Shown here: positions 16,789 to 25,162 of the stretch, piece by piece | Layout of the letters: the number at the start of each line of letters is the position of its first letter | Numbering within the stretch: the first letter of the stretch is position 1 | Source of the DNA: an uncultured Collinsella sp. | GTDB lineage: Bacteria > Actinomycetota > Coriobacteriia > Coriobacteriales > Coriobacteriaceae | DNA length: 64,000 nucleotides | Direction: 5' to 3' | Assembly (NCBI GenBank): GCA_959018755.1 | Contig: CAUEMA010000006.1 | Coordinates: 1 to 64,000 of the forward strand | The notes under the pieces: model-generated | Told to the model about the DNA's origin: nothing | Databases searched by the model: none | What the model saw: only the letters and a program-made list of their open reading frames with translations | Position numbers and translations under genes: made by a program

Positions 16789-19377
16789 TTGAAGCTCATC
16801 ATCGCCGAGAAAAACGACGCCGCACGTCAGATTGCCGAGCGTCTGTCCACGGGCAAACCAAAAAAGGACAAGGTGTACAACACCGCCATCTACCGTTTTG
16901 AGTGGAAGGGCGAGGAGTGCGTGACCATCGGCCTTGCCGGTCACATCCTGGCGCCCGATTTTTGCGACAGCGTGCTGTTCGATAAAAAGCTGGGTTGGTA
17001 TTCGGTGACCGAGGACGGCGAGATGCTGCCGGCCGACATGCCCGACGGCCTGGCCCGTCCGCCCTACGACACCAAGCGCAAGCCGTTCCTTGCCGACGGT
17101 ATCTCCATTAAGGGCTGGAAGCTCGAGAGCCTGCCCTACCTCACGTGGGCACCGGTCATCAAACTGCCGGCAGAGAAGGAACTCATTCGCTCGCTCAAGA
17201 ACCTGGCTAAGAAGTCCGACAGTGTCATCATCGCCACGGACTTCGATCGCGAGGGCGAGCTGATTGGTTCGGACGCCCTTAACAAGGTGCGCGAGGTTGC
17301 GCCCGACTTGCCGGTCGCCCGCGCCCAGTACTCTTCGTTTACCAAGGCCGAGATCACGCACGCTTTCGATAATCTCGTCACGCTCGATCAGAATCTGGCC
17401 GACGCTGGCGAGAGCCGTCAGCACATCGACCTTATCTGGGGTGCGGTGCTCACGCGCTATCTGACGCTCGCCAAGTTCGGCGGCTTTGGCAACGTGCGCT
17501 CCGCCGGCCGCGTGCAGACACCGACGCTTGCCCTGGTGGTCGAGCGCGAGCGCGAGCGTATGGCGTTTGTGCCCGAGGACTATTGGCAGATCCGCGGCAT
17601 GGGCGCCGCGCAGGGCGCTGCCGAGGACGACCGCTTTAAGATTGCTCACAAGACAGCGCGCTTTACTGACAAGGATGCTGCCGAGACGGCGTATGGTCAC
17701 GTCGACGGCGCCAAGACGGCGACCGTCGCCGCGGTGACCAAGCGCTCGCGCAAGCAGCAGCCTCCCACGCCGTTTGCGACCACCTCGCTGCAGGCTGCCG
17801 CCGCAGCCGAGGGCATCTCGCCTGCGCGTACCATGCGCATCGCTGAGTCCCTCTACATGGCGGGCCTCATCAGCTACCCGCGTGTCGACAACACCGTGTA
17901 CCCCGCGACGCTCGATTTGGGTGCTGTGGTGAGCGACCTGGCAAAGATCAACCCGGCGCTGGCGCCTGTGTGCAAAAAGGTGCTCGCCGGACCCATGAAG
18001 CCCACGCGTGGCAAGGTCGAGACCACCGATCACCCGCCCATCTATCCCACGGGCGAGGGCGATCCGTCCACGCTCGATGGCGGCCAGCGCAAGCTCTACG
18101 ACCTTATCGCTCGCCGCTTCTTGGCGACGCTTATGGGTCCTGCGACCATCGAGAACACCAAGCTCGAGCTCGACGTGAACGGCGAGCCGTTCGTGGCTTC
18201 GGGCGATGTGCTCGTGACCCCGGGTTTCCGCGAGGCATACCCGTACGGCCTTAAGCGCGACGAGCAGATGCCGCCGCTGGAGCAGGGTGACACGGTCGAC
18301 GTGTTCGACATGAAGCTCGAGGCCAAGCAGACCGAGCCGCCCGCGCGCTACAGCCAGGGCAAGCTCGTGCAGGAGATGGAAAAGCGCGGCCTGGGCACCA
18401 AGTCCACGCGTGCGAGCATCATCGAGCGCCTGTACGCCGTGCGCTACCTCAAAAACGATCCCGTGGAGCCGAGCCAGCTGGGTATCGCCATCATCGATGC
18501 ACTGTCGCAGTTTGCCCCGCGCATCACGAGCCCCGATATGACCAGCGAGCTCGACGGCGACATGACCCGCGTGGAGCGCGGCGAGGACACCGAAGAGCAT
18601 GTCGTGACGCACTCGCGCGCGCTGCTGGCCGGCGTGCTCGACGAGCTGCTCAAGCATACGCAGGAGCTGGGCGACGCCATCAGCGACGCCGTCACGGCCG
18701 ATGCGCGCGTGGGCGCCTGTCCCAAGTGCGGCAAGGACCTCGTCATGAAGACGAGTGCCAAGACTCGCGGCAGCTTTATCGGCTGCATGGGATGGCCCGA
18801 CTGCGACGTGACCTATCCGGTGCCGAGTGGCGTCAAGGTAAGCCCGCTCGAGGGCGAGGCGGCCGTGTGCCCCGAGTGCGGCGCGCCGCGCATTAAGTGT
18901 CAGCCGTTCCGCCAGAAGGCCTTCGAGATTTGCGTGAATCCGACGTGTCCCACCAACTACGAGCCCGACCTTAAGGTGGGCGAGTGCAAGGTGTGCGCCG
19001 AGGCCGGGCGCCACGGCGACCTGATTGCGCACAAGAGTGAGAAAAGCGGCAAGCGCTTTATCCGCTGCACCAACTACGACGACTGCGGCGTGAGCTATCC
19101 GCTGCCGGCGCGTGGCAAGCTCGAGGCGACGGGCGAGACCTGCCCCGAGTGTGGCGCTCCCATCGTGGTGGTCAACACGGCGCGCGGCCCGTGGCGCATC
19201 TGCGTCAACATGGACTGCCCGACCAAGGAGAAGAAGCCCGCCCGCGGCCGCAAGACTGCGACCAAGGCGAGTACGGCGAAGAAGACCACGGCGACAAAGA
19301 AGACTGCTGCCAAGAAGACGACCGCCAGGAAGACTGCCGCGAAAAAGACGACCACCAAGAAGGCCGCCGACAAGTAA
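16789..19377 (+). CDS. topA: DNA topoisomerase I (type IA)
   Basis: 862 residues. TTG at 16789 is the start: AGGAG is 7-8 nt upstream and translation begins at the Toprim strand K-L-I-I-A-E-K. Toprim acidic motif D-F-D-R-E-G-E lies near residue 150, and the catalytic tyrosine is Tyr363 in I-S-Y-P-R-V-D-N-T. That context, I-S-Y-P-R-x-D-N, is more like archaeal type IA enzymes than the I-T-Y-x-R-T-D-S of common bacterial TopA. The C-terminus holds three C-x-x-C zinc-ribbon repeats and then a tail of about 45 residues made almost wholly of Lys, Ala, Thr and Arg. It relaxes negative supercoils; the tail likely binds DNA. Confidence 0.93.
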   Translation: MKLIIAEKNDAARQIAERLSTGKPKKDKVYNTAIYRFEWKGEECVTIGLAGHILAPDFCDSVLFDKKLGWYSVTEDGEMLPADMPDGLARPPYDTKRKPFLADGISIKGWKLESLPYLTWAPVIKLPAEKELIRSLKNLAKKSDSVIIATDFDREGELIGSDALNKVREVAPDLPVARAQYSSFTKAEITHAFDNLVTLDQNLADAGESRQHIDLIWGAVLTRYLTLAKFGGFGNVRSAGRVQTPTLALVVERERERMAFVPEDYWQIRGMGAAQGAAEDDRFKIAHKTARFTDKDAAETAYGHVDGAKTATVAAVTKRSRKQQPPTPFATTSLQAAAAAEGISPARTMRIAESLYMAGLISYPRVDNTVYPATLDLGAVVSDLAKINPALAPVCKKVLAGPMKPTRGKVETTDHPPIYPTGEGDPSTLDGGQRKLYDLIARRFLATLMGPATIENTKLELDVNGEPFVASGDVLVTPGFREAYPYGLKRDEQMPPLEQGDTVDVFDMKLEAKQTEPPARYSQGKLVQEMEKRGLGTKSTRASIIERLYAVRYLKNDPVEPSQLGIAIIDALSQFAPRITSPDMTSELDGDMTRVERGEDTEEHVVTHSRALLAGVLDELLKHTQELGDAISDAVTADARVGACPKCGKDLVMKTSAKTRGSFIGCMGWPDCDVTYPVPSGVKVSPLEGEAAVCPECGAPRIKCQPFRQKAFEICVNPTCPTNYEPDLKVGECKVCAEAGRHGDLIAHKSEKSGKRFIRCTNYDDCGVSYPLPARGKLEATGETCPECGAPIVVVNTARGPWRICVNMDCPTKEKKPARGRKTATKASTAKKTTATKKTAAKKTTARKTAAKKTTTKKAADK

Positions 19378-19408
19378 CCGAGCACATATCCGAGCACATA
19401 TAGACACG

Positions 19409-19450
19409 GTGGGGCCGGGCGCGCAAATGCAAATGCGCGCCCGGCCCCAC
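19409..19450. terminator. Long GC-rich hairpin after topA
   Basis: A perfect 17-bp stem (19409-19425 with 19434-19450). No T-run follows, so it may act as a transcript end or barrier more than a classical terminator. Confidence 0.6.
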
Positions 19451-19457
19451 TTCTAAG

Positions 19458-19520
19458 TTGCGGTGAAATAGGGACTGTTTTTGCTGGCAAAAGGCCTAAT
19501 TAATCCCTATTTCACCGCAA
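19458..19520. repeat. 17-bp inverted repeat between topA and the convergent gene
   Basis: Arms 19458-19474 and 19504-19520 are exact inverted copies with a 29-nt loop containing a short TTTTTGC/GCAAAA palindrome. It belongs in style to the dispersed GGGAC-containing intergenic elements of this window. Confidence 0.7.
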
Positions 19521-19540
19521 GTTCTAATCAGTTGCTGGGA

Positions 19541-20515
19541 TTACTTCACCTCGACGGGCTTGGCGCCGGGATAGCGGTCCTCAAAGTCCTGACGGTACTT
19601 GTTGCTGTTGGTTCCCGGCTCGTTGTCGCCTGCCAGCGGCGCCACGATTTCGTCCTTATGGTCCGCGGGCTTTGCGTACTTTAGGCTGATCTCCCAGGCA
19701 TCGCAGATCGCATCGATGCGGTTGTCCAGGTCGTCATACAGGGCAACGATGTCTTTCCAAGAGCTGTAGTTCTTGGAACTCATGGGGACGTCCAGGTCCT
19801 CGACAATATCGTAATACTGCTCGATGGTGTCCTCCGTGCGCTCGGCGACGTCGGCGAGATTTTGACGGGTGGTACGGTCCTCTTCCAGATAACCGCCATT
19901 GAACGCCTCTGCGCAGGCACGGACCTGGTTATCGAGATCTTCGAGCAGGTCGTAGTATTCGCTCAGGCGACGGTAGAGGTTTTGCTCGGAGAGGGTTGCT
20001 TCGCCGTCATCATCGTCGTAGTCATCGTAGAGGCTATTGGGGTCGTCGAGAGGCTTAAGGTCGTTGGCGTCGACATCATGGTGCAGCTTGGTAACCTCGG
20101 CTGTCGTTTGCGTAGCGGCGTTGTCGAAAGGCTTGATCACAAAGAAAATGACCAGGGCGATGATGATTGCCACCAGCACGACGATAACGGCGATAAGCGC
20201 CCTGGTGGCGCTCTTTTTTGCGGCGGGGGCCTGCGGTGAATCAGACGCGTACGCAGACGCCGGTTGCTGTTGGGCCGGGGTGCCCGCGACGGGTATGCGC
20301 TGCGTCGTCTCGACCGCTGCGGGGTCGGCAGCGGGGTCGGGGCGATAGGCGAGGGAGTCGTCCGGTTTGGTTTGTGGCGCATCGAGGGAGCCGGTCTGCT
20401 CAAACGCGGGTTGGCCATTGCTTGCAGTTGTTTGCTCAACGGGTGCACCGCATGAGGTGCAGAACTTGGCATCGTCTGCAAGAAGCTTGCCGCACGAGGC
20501 GCAATACCGAGACAT
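19541..20515 (-). CDS. Zinc-ribbon membrane protein with extracytoplasmic helical domain
   Basis: 324 residues; function unknown. The start at 20515 has AAGGAG 6 nt upstream. Residues 1-25 form a zinc ribbon (C-A-S-C ... C-T-S-C). A Pro/Ala/Gln-rich linker leads to one membrane helix near residues 125-147, and the remaining 175 residues, acidic and helical, lie outside. This N-terminal-ribbon plus single-helix design is common in actinobacterial and firmicute envelope proteins of unknown role. It is convergent with topA. Confidence 0.75.
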   Translation of the reverse strand: MSRYCASCGKLLADDAKFCTSCGAPVEQTTASNGQPAFEQTGSLDAPQTKPDDSLAYRPDPAADPAAVETTQRIPVAGTPAQQQPASAYASDSPQAPAAKKSATRALIAVIVVLVAIIIALVIFFVIKPFDNAATQTTAEVTKLHHDVDANDLKPLDDPNSLYDDYDDDDGEATLSEQNLYRRLSEYYDLLEDLDNQVRACAEAFNGGYLEEDRTTRQNLADVAERTEDTIEQYYDIVEDLDVPMSSKNYSSWKDIVALYDDLDNRIDAICDAWEISLKYAKPADHKDEIVAPLAGDNEPGTNSNKYRQDFEDRYPGAKPVEVK

Positions 20516-20581
20516 TGCCGCTCCTTTCGTCACATTTCAAATCAATACGACGATTATACCCACCGCCCAAAAAAGCCGGTG

Positions 20582-20627
20582 GTTAGGGACGTTCCTTTTC
20601 GGACGGCACTTTAGGAACGTCCCTAAC
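20582..20627. repeat. Perfect 15-bp inverted repeat, GGGACGTTCC type
   Basis: Arms 20582-20596 and 20613-20627 match exactly around a 16-nt loop. It lies in the divergent gap between the zinc-ribbon gene and tmk. It belongs to the same loose family as 8176-8214 and 19458-19520. Confidence 0.7.
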
Positions 20628-20752
20628 TGTCGCCTGGTCATTCAAGAGAGTCCCCAATGGCTAGGCGGGATTTGGGACGCGCCGAGCACTGGGGTATCAT
20701 GGCTTGGTTGATATATCTGCATTTACGCGCCTTGTAGGAAGGGGCTGCGCCC

Positions 20753-21436
20753 ATGGCTTTTGAGCCCGCTCAACATAGCTTTATCACGCTCGAGGGCGTC
20801 GACGGTGCCGGCAAGTCCACGCAGGCGCGCCTGCTTGCCCGCGCGCTCGAGCTCGCTGGCCACCAGGTTGTGAGCCTGCGCGAACCGGGCGGCACCGCCA
20901 TCAGCGAAAAGATCCGTGCTCTGCTGCTCGACCCCGCCAATACGGCGATGTGCGACACCTGCGAGTTGCTGCTCTACGAGGCAGCGCGCGCCCAGTTGGT
21001 GCACGAGGTCATCGCGCCCGCCCTCGCGGCCGGCAAGGTGGTCCTGTGCGACCGATTCTACGATTCCACGACCTGCTACCAGGCGTTTGCCGATGGCCTC
21101 GACCGTCAGATGGTACGCGATGCCAACAACCTGGCTGTCGCCGGTACGCATCCGGCGCTCACGCTCGTCTACCACATCACACCCGAGCAGGCGGCGCTAC
21201 GCATGGCAGCCCGTGGCGCGGCAGATCGCATGGAGGCAAAAGGCATGGCCTTCCAAGAGCTCGTTTACCAGGGATTTTGCGCCATTGCTGCCGAGGAGCC
21301 AAACCGCGTAAAGCTCATCGACGCCACTGCGACCGTCGAGGAAGTCTTCGAGAAGACGGTCGAGCAGATTCGCGCGTACGGTCTCGACATTCCGCAAGAT
21401 GCTGTCGCCGCCGCGCTTGCCAAGGAGGCCGAGTAA
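20753..21436 (+). CDS. tmk: Thymidylate kinase
   Basis: 227 residues. It phosphorylates dTMP to dTDP. The P-loop is G-V-D-G-A-G-K-S-T (about residues 15-23); D-R-F-Y-D-S-T at about 100 and the lid arginines (R-M-A-A-R-G-A-A-D-R) follow. AAGGGG precedes the ATG. It begins a tmk-holB-ricT set: holB starts 2 nt after its stop. Confidence 0.95.
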   Translation: MAFEPAQHSFITLEGVDGAGKSTQARLLARALELAGHQVVSLREPGGTAISEKIRALLLDPANTAMCDTCELLLYEAARAQLVHEVIAPALAAGKVVLCDRFYDSTTCYQAFADGLDRQMVRDANNLAVAGTHPALTLVYHITPEQAALRMAARGAADRMEAKGMAFQELVYQGFCAIAAEEPNRVKLIDATATVEEVFEKTVEQIRAYGLDIPQDAVAAALAKEAE

Positions 21437-21437
21437 C

Positions 21438-22565
21438 ATGGCCCCCGCTCAGGCAAGCCTGCTGGCCAAGCTCGACACCCAAGAGCGCGTTCGCGATTTT
21501 TTGACCAACGCCGTCGCTAGCGGCCGCGCATCGCACGCCTATCTGTTTTTGGGCGCTCCCGGCGCCGGCAAGCTCGATGCCGCATGGGCGCTCGCCCAGG
21601 CTTTCCTGTGCGAGCAGGACGGCTGCGGCGCATGCGACAGCTGCGTGCGCGTTGCGCGCCATACGCACCCCGACGTGCACTATTACACGCCCGAGAGCGC
21701 CACGGGCTACCTCATCGCCCAGACGCGCGAGCTACTCGACGACGTGCCCCTGGCGCCCATCCGTGCCAAGGCCAAGGTCTACATCATTGACCGTGCCGAG
21801 CAGCTGCGCGCTAACACCGCCAACGCGCTGCTCAAGACACTCGAGGAGCCGCCCGAGGGCGTTATGTTCATCTTGCTGGGCACCTCGGCAGACGTGATGT
21901 TGCCCACCATCGTGAGCCGCTGCCAGTGTGTGCCGTTTCGGCTGGTGTCGCCCACCATGGCCGCGCAGGCCGTGAGCCGCGCGACGGGCCAGGATCTCGC
22001 ACGTTGTCGCATGGCGGTCGCCGTGGCGGGGAGCCCCACGCGCGGTATCGAGTTCCTTAAGAGTGCCGAGCGCCAGGACGCCCGCCGTCAGATGGTCCGT
22101 GCCATCGACTCACTCATTGCCGCCGACGAGGCCGACGTGCTCAGCCGCGCCAAGTCACTCATCATCGCCGTCAAGGCGCCGTTGGCCGAGGTCAAGTCCA
22201 CGCAGGAAAAGGTACTCGAGCAAAATGCCGACTACCTGTCGCGTGGAGCATTGAAGCAGCTTGAGGACCGTAACAAGCGCGAACTCAACGCGCGCGAGCG
22301 TTCGGGTATCATGGAAGCGCTGGCGAGCGCGCGGACGCTCATGCGCGACGTGCTGCTGACGCTTCAGGATGAGGCGGCCGACGTCGTGAACGAGGATGTG
22401 CGCGACACGATCGGCCGGCTTGCCGCCGCGACCAATGTTGCGGGTGCCGCCCAGGCGCTCGAAGCGGTCGCAACCGCCGAGCGCAACATCGCCAGAAACG
22501 TTACTCCCCAGCTGGCCATCGAGGTCATGCTGTTCGATATCAGGAAGGCACTGAAATGCCGTTAG
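21438..22565 (+). CDS. holB: DNA polymerase III delta-prime subunit
   Basis: 375 residues, AAA+ clamp-loader subunit. ATG 21438 is chosen because AAGGAGG lies 9 nt upstream within the end of tmk and homology begins soon after. The P-loop-like turn is G-A-P-G-A-G-K (about residues 39-45); a Cys cluster C-x4-C-x2-C-x2-C follows (zinc module), then the sensor S-R-C-Q. The last 10 nt overlap ricT. Confidence 0.92.
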   Translation: MAPAQASLLAKLDTQERVRDFLTNAVASGRASHAYLFLGAPGAGKLDAAWALAQAFLCEQDGCGACDSCVRVARHTHPDVHYYTPESATGYLIAQTRELLDDVPLAPIRAKAKVYIIDRAEQLRANTANALLKTLEEPPEGVMFILLGTSADVMLPTIVSRCQCVPFRLVSPTMAAQAVSRATGQDLARCRMAVAVAGSPTRGIEFLKSAERQDARRQMVRAIDSLIAADEADVLSRAKSLIIAVKAPLAEVKSTQEKVLEQNADYLSRGALKQLEDRNKRELNARERSGIMEALASARTLMRDVLLTLQDEAADVVNEDVRDTIGRLAAATNVAGAAQALEAVATAERNIARNVTPQLAIEVMLFDIRKALKCR

Positions 22566-24244
22566 TCGTACCCGTTAAGTTTACCTACGCCTCGCGCGAC
22601 CTGTGGTTCGACCCGCAGGATCTGGATATCCTCGAGGCCGATTATGCTATCTGCTCCACCGAGCGCGGAACCGAGATCGGCCTGGTCACGGCAGACCCCT
22701 TCGAGGTGCCGCAGGACGAGATCGGCCAGCCGCTCAAGCCCGTGCTGCGCGTGGCGAGCGACATCGACCTGCAGCTTGCCGATGATCTGGCCATTCAGGG
22801 TGACGAGGCCATGGTCGATTTCCGTCGCCTGGTCAAGGAGCTCGACCTCGAGATGAAGCCGGTTGGCGTCGAGTACCTGTTTGGCGGCGAGAAGGCCGTG
22901 TTCTATTTTGCGGCCGAGGAGCGCGTCGATTTTCGTCAGCTCGTCAAGGACCTTTCCTCGACGCTGCACATTCGCGTCGACATGCGCCAGATCGGCGTGC
23001 GCGACGAGACCCGCTTGGTGGGCGGCTATGCCCAGTGCGGGCAGGAGCTCTGCTGCACGCGCTTTGGCGGACAGTTTGAGCCCGTCTCGATTCGCATGGC
23101 AAAAGAGCAGGATCTACCGCTTAACTCGTCCAAGATCAGCGGCGTATGCGGCCGTCTAATGTGCTGCCTGCGCTACGAGTTCGAGGCTTATAAGGACTTT
23201 AAGAGCCGCGCACCCAAAAAGAAGACGCTTATCGATACGCCGCTTGGCAAGGCACGTATTCAAGAATATGACACGCCGCGCGAGCAGCTGGTGCTGCGCC
23301 TGGAGAACGGCAAGGTCTTTAAGGTCAACCTGGCCGATATGACCTGCTCGGAGGGCTGCAAAAAGAAGGCAGCCGAGCAGGGCTGTAACTGCCGTCCCGA
23401 CTGCGTGACGCGCGACGTGCTCGAGCGCATCGAGTCGCCCGAGATGCGCCTGGCGCTCATGGAGCTCGATCGCGAGAACGGCGTCGACGTGGGCGATGGC
23501 CTGCCGAACGCTGATCGCCTGGCGGGCATATCGATGCCCAAGCGCCGTCGTCGCGATGCCGAATCCGATGCTCGCGCCGGTCAGGGCGAGGGTCGTGGCC
23601 GTGGAAAGGGCCGTGGCAAGGCCGAGGCGCTCGAGGCCGAGGGGGCGGCCGATGGCCGTCGCCGCCGCAAGCGCACGGCGTCCGTCGACAATGGCGAGGC
23701 CGCGGGCAAGAACGCTTCCCGCGAGCGCGAGGCTCACCAGCCCCAGCAGCAAAACCGCGGCGGTGGCATGAACCCCACGCGCCGTCGCCGCCGTCACCTG
23801 TCGAGCGAGGAGCGCGAGGACGCCTTCCGCGCCGCAGCCGCTCGCGAAGCCGGTGCCGCTCCCAAGGGCGTCTCGGCTTCCGACGCGCCTGCCGACAAGG
23901 GCGGCAAGCCGCGTGGCGAGGAGGAGCGCGTGCCGCGTCCGCGCCGTCGCCATTCCTCGGGCACGCAGCAGAAGCCCTCGGTTCCTTCCGTGGCCGATCA
24001 GGTTTCGGACGGTGAAGTCAAGGTCACGCGCCGTCGCCCTGGAGACGGCGGAGGAGCTGCCGCCAAGGCTTCGCGCGGCGGTACTCGCGACGAGCGCGAA
24101 CCGCGTGAGGATCGCGGTGGCGAGGGCTCGACCGACCAGGGTCAAAAGCGTCGCCGTCGCCGTCGCTCCCGCAAGCCGCGCCAGGACGGTGGTGAAGGCT
24201 CGACTCACACCTCGTCCGCACCGCAACCGCCTGCCGGCGAATAA
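22556..24244 (+). CDS. ricT: RicT/YaaT (PSP1 domain) protein with long basic tail
   Basis: 562 residues. Residues 1-270 are the PSP1/RicT domain, with the conserved G-x-C-G-R-L-M-C-C-L-R-Y-E Cys motif and further Cys residues that in Bacillus RicT bind an iron-sulfur cluster in the Y-complex controlling RNA maturation. After about residue 320 there are some 240 residues that are Arg/Lys/Gly/Ala-rich and disordered, resembling RNA-binding tails of RNase E-like proteins. Such a tail is absent from the roughly 270-residue Bacillus protein. Start overlaps holB (shared ATG within its last codons), and tmk-holB-ricT order is conserved in many Gram-positives. Confidence 0.88.
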   Translation: MPLVVPVKFTYASRDLWFDPQDLDILEADYAICSTERGTEIGLVTADPFEVPQDEIGQPLKPVLRVASDIDLQLADDLAIQGDEAMVDFRRLVKELDLEMKPVGVEYLFGGEKAVFYFAAEERVDFRQLVKDLSSTLHIRVDMRQIGVRDETRLVGGYAQCGQELCCTRFGGQFEPVSIRMAKEQDLPLNSSKISGVCGRLMCCLRYEFEAYKDFKSRAPKKKTLIDTPLGKARIQEYDTPREQLVLRLENGKVFKVNLADMTCSEGCKKKAAEQGCNCRPDCVTRDVLERIESPEMRLALMELDRENGVDVGDGLPNADRLAGISMPKRRRRDAESDARAGQGEGRGRGKGRGKAEALEAEGAADGRRRRKRTASVDNGEAAGKNASREREAHQPQQQNRGGGMNPTRRRRRHLSSEEREDAFRAAAAREAGAAPKGVSASDAPADKGGKPRGEEERVPRPRRRHSSGTQQKPSVPSVADQVSDGEVKVTRRRPGDGGGAAAKASRGGTRDEREPREDRGGEGSTDQGQKRRRRRRSRKPRQDGGEGSTHTSSAPQPPAGE

Positions 24245-24307
24245 CGTCCGTAAGCGGATGTGACTCGCCTGACCCTAGCACCTCTGGGTATCATGGCTCT
24301 ACACCGA

Positions 24308-24341
24308 CAACCCTCCCTTCGCCTTCGCGTAGGGAGGGTTG
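24308..24341 (+). promoter_or_regulatory. Hairpin that pairs the comF ribosome-binding site
   Basis: A perfect 11-bp stem (24308-24318 with 24331-24341). The right strand is AGGGAGGGTTG, and its GGGAGG lies about 8 nt before the comF ATG at 24346. Closed, the stem hides the ribosome site. It may also act as the end of ricT. Confidence 0.7.
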
Positions 24342-24345
24342 TGTC

Positions 24346-25152
24346 ATGAAGAGGCATTTGAATGTGTTGAGTCGCTTGCAGGGTGCAGGCACCCTACCGT
24401 TTGCGGACGAATTGCTACCGCTTGCCGAGCGCGCGACGTACGAGGCACTTGAGGCGTTGTCGCCCACGCGATGCGCCGGCTGCGAGCGTTCCGGTGCGTT
24501 GATCTGCCAGGATTGTCTGGCATCGCTCGTGCTCATCGATCCGTGCCATAGCTGCATCCGATGTGGCGCCCCGTTTGGGGATTTACTGTGCACCGAGTGT
24601 TCGGTCGAGGGCACGTCTTCGGCAATGGCCGAGGCGCTCGATCGCTGCCTGGCGTGTGCCGTCTACGCACATCCGCTGCCGCGCATCATCAAGGCGTACA
24701 AGGATGCGGGCGAGCGCCGTCTGGCGCCGTATCTGGCGGAGTTGCTCTACGACACTGCCTTGCATGCCCAGGTGACAGCCCCCGATCGCTACGGCAGTGT
24801 GCTGTCCGGCGCCGATGCAGTGGTATTTGTGCCCGCGACTGCAGCAGCGTTTCGGCGGCGTGGATTCGATCACATGGAAGCAATCGCGCGCTCGTTTTGC
24901 GATCTTTCGGGCGTGTCGTTGCTGGACGCCCTGGTCAAATACGGTCATGGTGACCAGCGCGAGCTCGGTCGCGATGAGCGCCGGGAGCATGCCCGGGGCA
25001 TGTACGAGACGGTTGAGGATGTGCGCGGCTGCCGTCTGCTGCTCATCGACGATGTCATTACCACGGGCGCGACTATGGCAGCGGCCTCAGCGGAGCTCAA
25101 GCGTGCCGGCGCCGCAGCAGTCGATGGCCTCGCTATCGCACGCGTTTGGTAG
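24346..25152 (+). CDS. comF: ComF-family phosphoribosyltransferase-like protein
   Basis: 268 residues. An N-terminal double zinc finger (C-A-G-C, C-Q-D-C, then C-x-x-C pairs near residues 65-85) precedes a type I phosphoribosyltransferase fold with the PRPP loop L-L-L-I-D-D-V-I-T-T-G-A-T near residues 235-247. ComF proteins act in uptake or handling of single-stranded DNA during natural transformation in Bacillus and Haemophilus. The ribosome site is buried in a hairpin (24308-24341), so translation may be controlled. The next gene starts 11 nt after the stop. Confidence 0.9.
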   Translation: MKRHLNVLSRLQGAGTLPFADELLPLAERATYEALEALSPTRCAGCERSGALICQDCLASLVLIDPCHSCIRCGAPFGDLLCTECSVEGTSSAMAEALDRCLACAVYAHPLPRIIKAYKDAGERRLAPYLAELLYDTALHAQVTAPDRYGSVLSGADAVVFVPATAAAFRRRGFDHMEAIARSFCDLSGVSLLDALVKYGHGDQRELGRDERREHARGMYETVEDVRGCRLLLIDDVITTGATMAAASAELKRAGAAAVDGLAIARVW

Positions 25153-25162
25153 GGGTGGTTTT

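Noticed and set aside
14731..19407. A 1558-codon open frame antisense to tatA-topA
   Set aside because: It lies wholly opposite well-supported genes with strong third-position GC bias, which opens antisense frames; its protein is low-complexity and unlike known families.
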